Shown here piece by piece: positions 1 to 12,700 of a DNA stretch of 64,000 nt (within the stretch, counting starts at the first letter, position 1; the number at the start of each line of letters is the position of its first letter). The notes below the pieces were generated by a model that was not told the origin of the DNA, made no database searches, and worked only from the letters and a program-made list of their open reading frames with translations. Origin of the DNA: Rhipidocladum racemiflorum (lineage: Eukaryota; Streptophyta; Magnoliopsida; Poales; Poaceae); assembly GCA_036346355.1 (NCBI GenBank), contig CM070581.1:372001-436000 (forward strand). Reading direction: 5' to 3'. A program made the position numbers and the translations under genes.

Positions 1-12
1 ATAGCTGCAGCA

Positions 13-805
13 GTGAAAGTAATTGATTTTGGAACTTCTCAGACATTATTTCTCACATTCTTATTTAAGTAATTTCGGTTAGTTGAAAGTAAGACTTGGA
101 TCCTTTCCTTCCATTTTGCTAGAGCCGCTATTACAGGTCTCCAAGTTCTCCTTGGCTATCTGTATCCTATAGATCTAAGGGCAGTTGTTTTATTTCATTC
201 TTCTCAGTATATTCTGTAATGTTCTGTTATATTTATCGATCAAGTAATGGCATTTTTCAATGAAGTGTTATCCTTCTGACTTTTCAAGTGACTTTCTTGA
301 ACCTTAATAGTCGACAGATATACTACTGCGATTGATATCTGGTCATTTGGGTGCATAGTTGCTGAACTATGTTTAGGATTGCCCTTATTTCCTGGAGCAT
401 CTGAATATGATGTGCTTTAGTGTATGATAAAGATACTCGGGTAAGCCCTTTTACCTATAATTTTCTCTCCTAGATCTGCATTTTGCATGCAGTCATGTAC
501 ATGGCGGCATGCTAAAGCAAATGCCTTTATTGAGTAATGTAGTTAATCTTACATTTTTTAGCTCGTTTGTTCAGCTAAGAATTTGACATGCCTGGACTTC
601 GCCGTATGAAAACGCTTGTACTCTTTTCCCTTTTCCTCTCTTTGAATTCAACATTTATAGGGGGCAACCACCAGATGACCTTCTAAGGGAAGCTAAAAAC
701 ACCAGGAGATTCTTTAAACATGTTGGACATATTTATCCTGGTAGCGAGACGCACGATGGCCTTGGCAGTGCATACAAAATGCTAAGTGAAGAAGAGGTTG
801 AAGCG
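13..805 (+). pseudogene. YAK1/DYRK-type protein kinase, broken 5' part (three exon remnants)
   Basis: Seen: a DFG-like motif (KVIDFGTS) near 16-39; an exon at 318-440 reading YTTAIDIWSFGCIVAELC then LPLFPGASEYDVL; and an exon at 661-805 reading GQPPDDLLREAKNTRRFFKH and ending EEEVEA. These match subdomains VII-X and the following insert of plant YAK1 homologues, dual-specificity kinases of the DYRK/CMGC group. Breaks: an in-frame TAG at 418-420, no activation-loop sequence between DFG and YTTAID, and a donor after 805 that reads ATAAGT where GTAAGT is expected. The next recognisable exon is at 14463, beyond a 12.9 kb Helitron. I infer a dead kinase copy. It might instead be a partial duplicate of a working gene elsewhere. 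Confidence 0.75.
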
Positions 806-1317
806 ATAAGTTTTCTTGTGATTTCACTAGAAGAATCCTGAATTTTATTGTATTATCTCATGATAATTCAGTGCCTTACTTTCTCTACCAAATACAATAT
901 ATTTATTGTATTATCCCACAACTAAGGATTGACCAACTCATATATACTTATCCTTGAACCAATCCAGAATTGGCAGTTTTTTTTTATGTTGCTCTTTAGT
1001 TTGTGAATAATATATTGGCTCCTTAGCCCCTGTTTTGGAATAGGCTTATATCACTATTATGTGCACTCTTTGTTACTTTATATGTGGTCCCTGTAATTAT
1101 ATTGTTCCAATTTCACCATATTTATGTTTCTTTTATTTTTTTCTGAACATGATGTGGGTGTCGTCTTGAGTTATGTACTTACACATTTTGTTGAAAGTAT
1201 TATCTTTTGCCCTTACGTCATGAAGGAAAACCTGTTTTAGTAGGGCCTTATCATACTGTTTTCTCTAAAAAAAATGACGAATAAACTGGATGTCACTTGG
1301 CAAATGGTTAATGCTAA
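806..1317. other. intron remnant of the kinase pseudogene, no gene seen
   Basis: AT-rich sequence between the damaged splice donor and the 5' end of Helitron 1. No coding similarity was seen. The last base (A, 1317) is the 5' half of the A/T target of the Helitron. Confidence 0.6.
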
Positions 1318-1617
1318 TCTAAACTAATAAAAAGAGGAGTTTACTCTGCTTATTGGATCGTCCACTGTACAGCCCAAAATTCGGCCCATTTCGCTCCTCC
1401 TAACCGCGCACGTCGCCCACTCGCCCGTCGTGTCCTCAACCATCACGCCCGTCGCCCCGCCCCCTTCTCGCCCCTCACGCCACGCTCGATCTCCCCATCG
1501 CGACAAGCTCCCCACGTCTCCCCACTCTTCCCCATCTGCGTGGCGGCCGACCTCCGCCGAGCCCGCGCTCGACCGGCCCCGAAGCCCACTGCGCGCTTGG
1601 CGCTCAACCGGCGAAGG

Positions 1618-2086
1618 CGCACGGGAGGAGGAGGAAGAAGAAGAAGGCGGAGGAGTCGGAGGATGCGGAGAGGCCGCTGGAGGACGACGTCTGCGCCGAT
1701 GAGCCAAACGAGGAGGAGATGGCCATGGGCGAGGACGACGAAGACGACGCGGGGGTGCAGGAGAGGGAGCCTGGGTCCGCGAAGAAGGCGGCGGCCAGGA
1801 GGCGGGTGGCGCAGCCCAACAGGATTAGGCATAGCACCAACGGCGACAAGGAGCCGGAGTTCCACGGCGACCCCTTCCCCGCCGACGAGGCGCGCGCCAA
1901 GTGGCCGCACCGCTACCAGCGCACCGCACCTACAAGAAATCCCATTTGGTTTGGTGTTCCGAGCTAAGTGCGTGCGTGCTTGTGTCGCGCCGGATGAGGA
2001 CGAGGACGTCAAGGCCCGCTGCCACTACCACTCCGACAAGGTCGACGACACCGCTTCATCGCCTCAACGACGACGTCTATGTCAAG
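1618..2086 (+). pseudogene. chromomethylase (CMT3-type DNA methyltransferase) N-terminal fragment
   Basis: From about 1624 the frame reads a Lys/Glu-rich stretch, then LEDDVCADEPNEEEMAMGED, later EPEFHGDPFPADEARAKWPH. After frame changes it reads DVKARCHYHSDKVDD and RLNDDVYVK, ending at a splice donor after 2086. This order fits the acidic N-terminus and start of the BAH domain of grass chromomethylases, which maintain CHG methylation. Only the first exon region is present; the rest of the BAH, chromo and methyltransferase domains are missing. At least two frameshifts break it. I take it as a captured fragment inside Helitron 1 and not a functional gene. The family call rests on remembered similarity. 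Confidence 0.6.
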
Positions 2087-2740
2087 GTTGGCCTCTGGGA
2101 TCCCTCAAATTTTACTTCTCCCATAACCTTTTCTACATCGTGTGATTGTTGCTTATCGTCGAATCAATTGTTAGTGATGAGGTCTGCTCTATACGGTGTT
2201 TGTTGCTTTGAGTGCTAGCGTCTTCATCAAAGTAAATTTGCAATTATCCGTTCGATTTACTCTTCTTTTGCACATGATACTTTGATTATTTCATTTTGTG
2301 CTGTTGATCTTTGTTGTCTTTACTTCGATTACATGGATGGTAATGGATACTTCTTGGATAAATTTCACATTTGGATGTCAATTTTCGACCTATCACATAA
2401 TACACTTGATCATTTTTAACACCATTTGATCAACTGTAGTTTTCCTCATTCTTTCTTTCATTATGATCGTGGTAGAGCAAAGACATCTGTGTGTTTACTC
2501 TTTTACTAGATAAAGTAATGTTTGACTCCAGTTATATGCCTCTCTTTGGTATATTAGATTTTGTTGCTGGGATACTTCGTTATCTGTGTTAGGATGGAGA
2601 ACTACATGGCACGTCGTTGCCTTTTTCTTTTTAGCTTGGGTATACATTGTAGCACTAGAACTTGATTGGTGTGCGAACTAGAAAGCATCAAGTAATTTTT
2701 TTTATAAAAAATCCATGTGCTAATCAGCGTAATCTGCAAA
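2087..2740. other. captured intron-like sequence, no gene seen
   Basis: AT-rich sequence starting with a GT donor at 2087. Probably intron carried along with the chromomethylase fragment. No coding signal was seen on either strand. Confidence 0.45.
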
Positions 2741-2751
2741 CATGAGGTTTG

Positions 2752-2960
2752 CATATCTACTGCTGCATCTCTTATCAACGTCCGCTCTCGAGTCTGTTGC
2801 TTTGAGCAGGATATGCCACTGAAGATAAACCAAACACTCCTGGGTTCTACTTGTTGTAATGTTATCCTTTTATTCTCTGTCCGGCCAGGTTGTTGAATCA
2901 GCTGTCTCCAAGTTTCTACCAGGAAGAGCAACCACGCCGGTATATTTAATGCATCCAAGG
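2752..2960 (-). pseudogene. LRR receptor-like kinase C-terminal fragment (copy B)
   Basis: On the minus strand 2830 to 2752 reads GISCSKQQTRERTLIRDAAV, the C-terminal end of the kinase domain in the grass Xa21/EFR-like LRR receptor kinase family. The flanking bases around 2820-2875 also resemble those near 3715-3775, next to copy A, so the two pieces are paralogous or duplicated. Only a short terminal piece survives. It sits in Helitron 1 in antisense to the captured chromomethylase and dioxygenase pieces. Confidence 0.55.
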
Positions 2961-3593
2961 GATCTCTGTTGGGTTCCTTCCAAGAAACATTCCATGGTAA
3001 ATAACTTTGGTTTTATGATTGATTTTATACGAAGTAATGCTAATTTTCTTTGATTGAAGAACCGCAGTGGCCATTCCGAATTTGCGTGATTGGAATAATG
3101 GGTGCCTGATTTTGGGGAGCAATCCTTCGCTTCTGTTCGTTTATTGGTTTGGGCATTTGTGCTTCTCTATTTTCGAATATCATGAATTGTTATGCGCTTT
3201 CTATTCTCCGTACTAGATTTGTTTAGAAAGGATAGAAAATGTGTTGGCGCTATGTTTATGTGGGAACATGAGAACTTTGGTGACTTGCGGGAGTTGGAAA
3301 TGTTACTATCGGGGGTTGGGTAGGAAATAGGAATTGGTGTGCAAATATTAGCAAGAAGTCAGATACTTCATTACTTCAATATTATTTGATCAACATAATT
3401 ATTGAACATTCTATATAATGACCGATGACTAACATAAATGAATGTTTTACAGAGAAGCTTTAAGTAAGGAATGTTAAGCTGCGAGACAATGTATGCCTCC
3501 AATTATTCCGTAGTCATCTACAATGTATCTTGTCCAACCTTCACTCACGATTGTTCATCGTTGTTGCAGATTTCGGTGATTGGTTTCTTCTCT

Positions 3594-4010
3594 TTCTCTG
3601 TCTTTAATGCTCAAATCATTGGTGGCCTCGACATATTCATCTCTCATTGCATGCATCTCTGCCGCAAAGATCTGCTATCGACAATTCAAAGATTCGCTCT
3701 GCCGTTGCTTTGAGCAGGATATGCCAAGCCTAAGGACAGAAAACAAACACTGTTGAATTCTACTTCTTGTTATGCTCGCATCTGTGACATGTATCATTTG
3801 CATCATGCAGCCATATTTTCTTGTCTGCTATCTCCAGGGTTCTGTCAGGAATAGCAGCCACAACAAACTTGTGCAGATCCAGTGCGTCTTGGAACATACC
3901 ATCAGTAGGGCTCCTTCCGGTAAGCATCTCAAGCAACGATATGCCGAGGCTGTAAATATCACCCAGTCTGGAGACCACAGAGCCTTCCCCATACTCTACA
4001 ATATTTGCAA
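3594..4010 (-). pseudogene. LRR receptor-like kinase fragment, kinase subdomains IX-XI (copy A)
   Basis: The minus strand reads EYGEGSVVSRLGDIYSLGIS, then LLEMLTGRSPTDGMFQDALD, LHKFVVAAIPDRTLEIAD and KKIWLHDANDT. Further down come GISCSKQ and, past an in-frame stop, AAEMHAMRDEY. This is the C-terminal third of the cytoplasmic kinase domain of the large grass LRR-RLK family that includes Xa21. LRRs, the transmembrane segment and catalytic loop are absent. Stops and a frame break between the IWLHD and GISCSKQ blocks make it non-functional. It is a captured piece inside Helitron 1. Confidence 0.75.
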
Positions 4011-4492
4011 TCATAGTTAATCCTATCTGTATTGTTGACATTTGGTTCAAATCATCTTTAACATGCTAAGTGTCTAGAAACTGGTTGGAGAACAAATGCA
4101 CAAACTATAAAAGTTTCTGTTTGATCACACTGGTGTTCTCCTCTCCGTCGAATTACTAATCTGTACACTACTAGATGCCTAGATGATAAGGGAATGAGAT
4201 TGGAGAACTAAAGTGTTGATAATTTTATAGATTAGAACTTTGGTGAGTCCTCAATTTCTTTTCCTAATTCTAGCAATTCTTCAATTTTGATTAGATCCAG
4301 CAGTCTTCTATTCATTCAATTGCTAATGTATACAAAATTAGAGACCCATATGCCAAGTGGATCATACTGTGGAAAAGTGCTATAGTTTTACATATTGGTA
4401 TGGTCCTAGGCATGCTATTCAAAGTGACATTACATATGGAGCATTGAATTTTGAGAGAGCGTTTCTATTACTTCGTTGACAGTATTTCTAAT

Positions 4493-4520
4493 CCATTGCA
4501 ACGCACGGGCACCTTACTTT
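4493..4520 (+). other. decayed internal Helitron 3' terminus
   Basis: CATTGCAACGCACGGGCACC followed by TTACTTTA closely matches the true 3' end at 14233-14259 (GTTGCAACGCACGGGTACC, then TTACTAG). The hairpin stem is weakened and the terminal CTAG is lost. It lies just before the captured dioxygenase piece. It may be an inactive terminator that was read through, or the end of an older adjoining Helitron. Confidence 0.55.
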
Positions 4521-4754
4521 ACACGAAGTTTTTTTCTTTACCTATACAGGTATCAACTGAGAAGTCCTGTTTTCCATTTCCAGTTGGATGATTTTGTCTA
4601 TGTCAACACCTGAAAGAATATGCTTTCTACGCCAAATCCATCCAAAGAGTTCGAATCTGGTCCTCTTTCTTCCTGTCCCTTCTCGTAATTTCTTCGAGGT
4701 CTTTGTTTTATTTGATGGACGCAGAAGCATAACGTGTTTGATCTTGATCCGTAG

Positions 4755-5808
4755 GCGTGCATGGAGTATGGCTTCTTCTACGTGACCAACCACGGGATCG
4801 AGGGTGCCTGCTAGAGAGCGTGTTTGCAGAGAGCAAGAAGTTCTTCGAGCTGCCGATGGAGGAGAAGATGGCATCAAGAGGAACAACGACCACAAGTGGC
4901 TATACTCCGCCCTACTCTCGTAAGCTCTACGCCTCATCCAAATTCCAAGGTTAGATTTGATTCCAATCAGGCCAACCCTCCTTAATTTGTGCCCAAAATG
5001 TTAAATTTAAGTTGTTATCTCGAGTATAATATTCTTTAGCAACAAGGAAAAATGATAGTGGAGGGTTTTCTGTTGGCACAAAGTATTCTTTGGAATGGCC
5101 TCATCGTTCTGAAGTTCGACATTTAAAGTTGAACCAATCGAATTAGAAACAACCGCTGTTCTACTTCAATCGGCTTGTTTCCGCAGAAGATTTCATTCAC
5201 ATCCACTTCTTGTTTTTGGAGCCCTGGTGATAGCTAGAAGTGTGAGGTGATCTTCAAGTACTATTAGTAGATCACATCGTGCCTCAATTACTTTGTTTAA
5301 TTAGGTTGTGTACGACTCTTGGAACCAAGATGTAGTAAGGGAAGGATAGTTCCGAAGGAGCGATCAAGTGTTGAATAACCCGTTCCTCGATCACATCCTC
5401 ACCGCTTTGTAGATTGAAACAACTGCATTTTGAATATTTTCCCTTTTACATTATTGTGTTTGTAATGATATAATTTAGAACTCTGACTATAAGTAGTGAT
5501 TACCTACATAGGAGACCTCAAGGAGAGTATCGTCATTGGGCCTATGGGAGATGGACATTTTCAGCACGATGTGAATCGATGGCCTTCAAGGTATCTATCG
5601 ACTTTGTTATTTCTCAAGGATCGATAAAAATTGTCAATTGCCATCCTCCATTATATCTGATGGACATCGTTCACTTTATCTGATGTACTTTTGGGGATTT
5701 TATTTTTTGAAAGATAAAAATGTATTTATATCTTTGTCTGGCTGAATTATCTGCAGAACGCTTTCTATCCTAGAAAGACACAATGAAGCTGTACCTTGCA
5801 AAAGCATT
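4755..5808 (+). pseudogene. 2-oxoglutarate/Fe(II) dioxygenase N-terminal fragment, three exons
   Basis: Exon 1 (4755-4949) reads ACMEYGFFYVTNHGIE, then after a one-base frame change LLESVFAESKKFFELPMEEK and SGYTPPYSRKLYASSKFQ. Exon 2 (5512-5590) reads GDLKESIVIGPMGD and ends NRWPS. Exon 3 (5757-5808) reads RFLS, an in-frame TAG at 5771-5773, then KDTMKLYLAKAL. This is the DIOX_N domain order of plant 2OG-Fe(II) oxygenases (flavonol-synthase/gibberellin-oxidase-like superfamily). The HxD...H iron-binding region is missing. Splice sites remain recognisable. The frameshift and stop make it a pseudogene. The Gypsy-like element begins 30 bases after exon 3. Confidence 0.8.
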
Positions 5809-5838
5809 GTAAGTTTTAGTTGTTTTTCAGTATATCAG

Positions 5839-6735
5839 TGACGAGTACCCATGCCATGGGTACCCCCATCAGCCCGGAAGCGCGAACGGGCTGACCAACC
5901 ACGGTAAAGGCCCAGCACCGCCGAAAGGTACTTGGGCCGCGGGGAGCGAACCCGACCTGTGCAGGGCCGACTTGGGCGGTCGGCGGACTCCGATTCCGAG
6001 GCGGTCGGTGGGCTCGACCACCATAATATTGGAGCTCGCGGTCGACAAGCTCCACCGCCTGCCAGCGGGGCCACGCCCGATGTCGTGGTCGCCTTGTGCG
6101 CGGCGTCCTGACATCCGTCTGCAGGGGTAGGTGGCTCCTTCCCAAGACCGCCGGAAGAGCCACCGAAGAAGTCAAGCCTCGTCCTGCCGCCTGGCACACC
6201 GCAGGAGTACGCCCACTCCCGAGGCCAAGGCAAAGTCAAGCGCCATTAAAGCCACCGAGGCCGACAGAGCACCACGCGACACGCCACCCAGGCAAAGACT
6301 ACGCAAGATCGCTCATCACAGAACCACCAACCTCGCCGACGGGCAGGGGTCGGCTTGACAAGACAGAACTGCACTTCAAGACGTGCAGGCCCCTTTCGTC
6401 GTAGTTTTCCCAACTCCCGTGTAACCTGCCTCCTCCGTCTATATAAGGAGGGGCAGGGCCCGAGAGGGAGGGGCGCGGAGAAAACAGTCTTCTAGGTAGC
6501 CTCAACTCCCTAGCGAAAACAACAAGGGGATCGGACAGCCGACCCTCCGCCTCGCTTGTACACCCCTTGTTCATCACCCAAAGATCAATACACCCATGCC
6601 GAACGAACTGGAGTAGGGACATTCGGCCCGAACCAGTATACATCATCTGACTCCTTGAGTCGACCATTCGGGGAGAGGGAGCGCGCGACCCCATCCGACC
6701 ATAAATTCGTATTGCCGGTGCACGAAACACCGACA
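5839..6735 (+). repeat. 5' LTR of the Gypsy-like element
   Basis: 897 bp, starting TGACGAGTACCCATGCC and ending CACCGACA. It matches 12841-13725 in direct orientation and 36913-37818 in inverted orientation. Confidence 0.92.
6440..6447 (+). promoter_or_regulatory. TATA box of the LTR promoter
   Basis: TATATAAG sits inside the 5' LTR, preceding a purine-rich leader, the usual place for the retrotransposon promoter. The 3' LTR keeps the same box at about 13434-13441. Confidence 0.6.
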
Positions 6736-9700
6736 GTTGGCGCGCCAGGTAGGGGCTCTCACGCGTCTTCACCGACATCCTCATCTTCGGTTTCCCATTC
6801 TCCTCCCTGATGGCCACCTCCCACCACGATTCGCCGATGTCGAGGGGCTGGATCCGCTTCGGCGCCCTCGATTTTATCGTCACCACGGCGGGAGAGCTTG
6901 TCCTCATTCCCGCTGCCGTCCGGGAACGGGCGCCCTCCGCTAGCCTGGACGCAGTTGCTGACGTTCTCAGCAACCTCAGCCTCGAGGCCCCCGCATGGGC
7001 CGCACGAGTGGGCCCGACGCACGCCGGCGCTGCTCCTGGCGACACCGCCTACGGACTGCGGCGAGCGGCGGAACCACCCTCCACGAGCTCTCAACTCGTG
7101 GCCATGGCCGGCTTCTGTGGCAAGCTTCCTCCACGACTGGGCGGACTCCTCCGGCCACGGCTCGGCTCAGGACAAGGAGTACCCCCTCGCAGGCGTATCC
7201 CCAAGTGCAACATGACTTGCGGCGGAACCGTCAGCCACCCGCTACCCTCGGGACCCTCCTCCCGCGACGAAGCGGCGGGAGGAATCCGGCGGAAGACGAC
7301 GCACAACACCTACAACGCCACGACCTTCAGCCGACGGGCGAGGAGTTAGAAGCTCGAAGGCCGAGCTCGATAAGCTCCAGGCCGAATCGAGCGCCGTCAC
7401 CAACCCAAAAGGAACCACCCGCCAAGGTCCTTTACTCGGCAAAGCGCGATACTCCTCCTGGTGTGCGCCACCAGCCGAAACGACGCATGACGCCGCTCGA
7501 TCCGCCGGATCGGCGCCTCACCTCCCAACCGGGAATGCCCGCAACAAGGATGCCGACTCGCCACAAGATCCTCACAAGACGGCCGCCGACCTCCGCCACC
7601 ACCCGCGGCCAGGCTTGCTCGTCGCCCACCTCCTCTCGGTTGTGTGTAGCGGTCCGCCATAGCACGCGAGCAAGTTCGTTTAGCGGCGATCTTGGCGAAG
7701 TAACAAGCACTCTGGCGCCTCTCCTTTTGTAACTGCGGCACGGAAGACGGCGCCCCAAGTCGCCAGAAGCGGAAGACGGCGCCTTGGGGTCACGCAGCAA
7801 CCTGAAGACGGCGCCCGGCACGATTCAGAAATCGGCCACGATCCCCAGCGAGTTAATCCACACTTATCTCCAAAGAAAACTTAAATCCTTCGCTGACTCA
7901 AGCGGTGCGTGGCGGCTGCAGACCCCAAGTCCCCACGCACCACCGGGGTACTTCCCAGACCTCGTGGGTCGACCTAGATCGATGATCAGAACCACTCCGA
8001 CCGGGCTACCCCCTCATAGTAACCTCTTCAAACCCAAAACGCTACAGCCCACGCCCCCGCGGCTACGGCTCCGAGGTAGCACTTTGAGCAAAAGGGAGGT
8101 TACTTGAGCAAAGGGCCAAGCGGCGGGCGGATGGAGCCATTCGATTTGGGTCGGCAAGCCGACCGATCAAACAAATCTCCCTCGCGGCAACCTCCACGAA
8201 CCGAATGCTGCAACCTAAGCCCCAACGGCTACGGTTCCCGAATAGCATTCCACGCAGAAAGGAAGCCGCCCGAGCAGAAGATAGTTTGATCGACCAGGGC
8301 AGACCAACCCCGGTCGTCGTTAGAAAGCGTTCGGGTCGCTAACCCAAGCCGTACTCCGACCGACCGAGCTATCTACCTCATGACTTGTTTCCCACCCAAA
8401 AGTACTACGCCTCGCCTCGCGGCTACGGCTTTGAAGTGGCACTCATGTGGAAACGAGTCCTCTGAGCAAGAGACGCTAGGGACGGCCGAAGCACCTCCGC
8501 CGTCGGGCCGATCTAACCTACCAGCGCAAGCTTCGCAAAGAGGGCGGTCAGGCCTAGGCACCCCTCCGCAAAGCTATCGCCGAGATAGCTCGCCCTATCC
8601 CGTGATCTCTCCGAGCGGGATTGAGGCAACACCTACGCCTCGTGGCACTTCGCTGCCTCGTAGCTATGGTCGTAAGATTGCCCAAATTCATAGAAGAAGC
8701 ACGGATAGACGACCAAAGTAACTTAAAGCAACCCGACACTTGAACTCGCCAGGGTAATCATGTTCATTACATACACCGCCAAAAAGCAAAAATAGGATAC
8801 TAATCGTCTCCTCCGTCCGACGGAGGATTTCTCGCGCGAGATCCGGCGGCAATCTCTTGGGCGCACGGATCGACCGGGCCATGAAAGCGTCGACTTCTTC
8901 GTCGCTTTGCCATGACGCCGCTCCCAACCGCCTCAAGGTCGACGCCGTCATAATAAGAGATGTTGTTGACTGTGGCCGAGGAAGCGCCAAGCACCGCCGC
9001 CTCCGCACCGACGCCGACGCTGGCCAGAATCCACCGCGAGGCGAGAATATAGCACCGGCCGGAGTAAGCCCGAACAACCGGTCGCAGGCGACTGCGTGCC
9101 CTTGAAAGGGCCGTCGGCTCGGCCGTCGTATCGGCCGCTTCCTCTCATACGACTTGGCCCTCTCTCCTCGACGGTCCGCGACTCCACGAGTCGCCGAGCC
9201 TCCCGCAAGGCTTGGTGACTTCCCCACTACCACCACCCGGTAGTGGCGGCCCTTCCTTGCTTTCGGCAACAAGCGCCCTCCGAAGCGTCGAGCGGCTCTT
9301 CCCTACGGCACTCCCCCGGCTGTGCAAGTGCCGGAGGAACATCGACTTGTCCACCGCTCGGGATGTCAAGCGCTGCGAATACCTGCCCGGTCAGTCTCCA
9401 TTTCCCGGTCGAGAGATGCACAAAAGACAAAACCCCGTCAGACTTACCGATCTGGCCGAGCGGGACTCCTGAGCAATGGACTTTCTCGCCCTGGGCCTTG
9501 GCGTCGGCAATGCGAGTAAGGTCGGCGTGGATCCTCTCCATCTCCACCTCCAAGACATTCCGATCGCGCGTTCGGCCTCATCGTCGTAAACGAACGCCAG
9601 GCCTCCGGCTGAGTCGGTCGACCAAGTCAAGACGGCGGTTGGCAACCGCCGCTTGGCTTCTCGCCATCCGGCGTCTGCGGCGGCGATTCGCGCGCCCTCG

Positions 9701-12700
9701 GCAACACTTGGACCGCCGGCGGCGGTAGCCACGGCAGCGAAGCGGCGAGACTTCCGCCGGTGTCGCGAACGCCGCCAAATCGATTTCCCGGCGAGTCGCG
9801 CCGACTCCACGATCGGCGGCAAAGACGGGGAAAAAGGATGGCGGGGCGTCTCCGTCGATCTTTGCCAGACGGAGCCGGTCGGCGCCCCGAGTGGCGGCGG
9901 GACCTCACCGGTCTCACCGGACAACGGCGTGGGTAAGCGCCCACCGATGCCTCTTCTGCGTTATCCGGGGCCACCAACGGCCGGCGCTCTTCGCGAGGCG
10001 CGATCCAGAGACCCCGCTCCCCAACGGCGCCGCCACAGACGCCCGCGGATGGGGCCGGAAGAGTGCGACTCCTCACCGCCGGTAGGACTCGGCGCCACTC
10101 CGGGTGAGCCCCTCGCCACGGTATCGGTCGAGAATTGCGAAGGAAGAAGCACCGAGAGAAGATCAAACTAGGGGCACATAAATCACTTACCGAGAAGCGA
10201 GCAGCCGGCACTGACGAGCCCTCTTCGCGGACCCTGCGAGGAGGCGTGAGGCGTCTGCGCATCTTCAAGATATACCTGCGCAGCTTTCTTAGAAGAACCA
10301 CGGTCGCCGGCCCGCTGGCTGGGACCAGCGTCCACGGCCGCCAGTCGTCTCAGACAACCGCTTCTCGCTCGGCAGCGACTCCTCGTCACCGTCACTCAAA
10401 GTCTCGTCAGAGACCTCCTCCTCGCCGTAGCGGCCGGTCTGCGCGCTCTTTCCTCTTCCGCGTCTGGTGGCCTCTTTCCTCGCCAGAGGAGGCGTCGGCG
10501 TCAATGCTCACTGGCGGCGCTCGGCCGCTCGCGCCTCCTTTTCCCCCGGAAGCAAGGGGCGGGAGATCAGGCCACCGAGCCCCTGCACGAACACGCTCGG
10601 GTAAGGGGGCGAAGGAGCAGAGCAAAAGCAAAAGCAAACAGGAGCCGTCAGACGTACCAAGTTCTGCGGATTCTGCGCCGAGAACGGCGCAGGCACCGCG
10701 CCCGCTGGCTCGGTATCTCCCTCGATGGAAACTGCGGCCACACGTGCGAGGACCTCAGACGCAGAAGCTCCGCCCGACGACCTCGCAGTCGGTCGGCCCC
10801 GTACTTTCGAACATGGGATGCGCCCGATACTTGATGGGTTGAATGCGCCTATCCATGAACGTACGTAGGATCACCTTTCCCGTCGGACCGCCGCTTCAGT
10901 CTGCGAGCTTTTAGAATCTCATCAACCTTCGCCGGTCCCTCGCGCCGGGACCCCAGTCCAAAGAAGGATGCGGCGTCGGTAGATTCCCACCGAAGACCGC
11001 ACTGTTGTTGATGTTCCTGACATAGAACCACTCGCTATGCCACCCCGGTTGGGCGTCGGCAGCTTTACATCGGTGTAAAGCGACTTGAGGCGAAGCGCAG
11101 CTTGGATCGCCAGAGCGCTAAGAAGGTCGGCGGCGCCCGACTGCCGGCCTCGCGAAGAAGAAGTGGCGCCAGAGTCCCCGGTGGGGTTCGATCCCGAAAA
11201 AGCCTCGCCTGCAGCGTCATAAAGACCGCAATGTGGAGGACTCCATTCGGATTCAGTGGTGAACTTCCCCCGTAGTAGTGAAGCGGCCCGGACGAACGGG
11301 TGGAGTGGGAGGCGAAGCCCGCTCGTAGAAGGCCGCCAACAGACTATCTCGCCGTCTTCCAGTTCGGGGACCTCGGTCCGGCCGGCCGCCCGGCCGGATC
11401 GAGGCCGCGAGGAAGGAGCTCCTTCCTCTCCAAGCCGAGGTAGCGACCGCCGCGCCGAGTCTTGGTCGCGACATCTCCAAATGAGCGTGGGGAAGCAGAG
11501 GGCGCGACAAGCGAGAAGTTTTTCTTCTTCCCTTGCGTTCTCTCTCTTTTTCTTTTCAGAGGACACGAGCAGAGGATTTGCTCCTCCGCGCCGCCCTCTC
11601 CTTCCTTTATAGACGCTGGCGAGGAACGGACGCGCCTCCGCGCCAACCGACGCCACCTCGCGCGGACCAACGCGAGCCGCCAACCGTCGACCGCCGCCAC
11701 GCCACTACTCCGTGCGTGCCGCATGCCCATTTAAACCCCACTAAGCATTAATCGCTCCGACAGACGGCCGCCAGCCTCAGACGCCACGCCGCATCGCAGC
11801 CCGTCGGCTTCTAGCGGGCCAGGGCGCCCCATGCCAAGAAAGGTAAGAAACGGCCATCGGGCCGCCTCGGCTCGAAAGCAAGCGGCGGGCTCGCGCCGAG
11901 CCGCTGCCGTCTTGAGGGTTACGAAGGCGAATCGGCCACCGAATGAAAGCCGCCCCAACACGTAAAAAGAGAGCGAGGGGTGGGTCGCAGTGAGCCCCCA
12001 GAGGGCCACTAGTTAGGGTCGGCGGACGACCCAATCACTGTGGCCCGCCCGAGACCATACTCACACTCTCTCGCGAGCTCATCGATGAGTGGCGGCCACG
12101 GTAGCGCTCGGGTTGGCGGACGACCGGCGGCCGTCTTGCGGGCGAGTAAGGAAAGGTTTTATGGAACGCCCCGGCGGTGCCTGACGCCCACGACGGAGCT
12201 ACGTCGCTTGGAAACGATCCCCTCGAGGAGATCGCCAAGGTTCCACTCGGATTACCCAATAGTAGCTTCGCCGCGAGCACGACGCGTTCAAGCCGACAAA
12301 GGCAAGCGTCGTTCGCTCACCCGACTCTGAAAAAACCCACGAGCAGCGTGGCTTGCCAGGGTCCGACGCTAAACCCCGCCGGCTCTCAGGCCGCTCGGGG
12401 CTCGGGCTACACCAGCGGGTGCTTCACCTTGCAGACTCTTTCTAGGTGGCGCGGCTCCCCAGCGATCGCGCCAGACCTAAGCGCCACCGACCTCGGGTCG
12501 ACGAATGCCAGTGGGCTAAACCCCAGCCAGGCTCTCCGAGCCGCCGGCTCGAGGCTGAAAACAGATGCGCTCAAGACCGGCTCTTTCTAGGTGGCGCGGC
12601 CCCAAGCGATCGACCTAGGCGCCGCCAACCTCCGGTCGACGACTACCACGGCTAAACCCCGACCAGGCTCTCAGGCTCCCTTTCGGGGCTCTGGGCTACA

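Noticed and set aside
4542..4937. Minus-strand 131-codon frame over the dioxygenase exon
   Set aside because: The plus strand encodes a recognisable DIOX_N exon with splice sites, so the minus frame is a shadow.
6810..12590. Many long open frames on both strands inside the Gypsy-like element
   Set aside because: The DNA is very GC-rich and frames overlap on all strands with Arg/Pro/Ala-rich translations. No gag or pol motif was seen, so they are not reported as genes.
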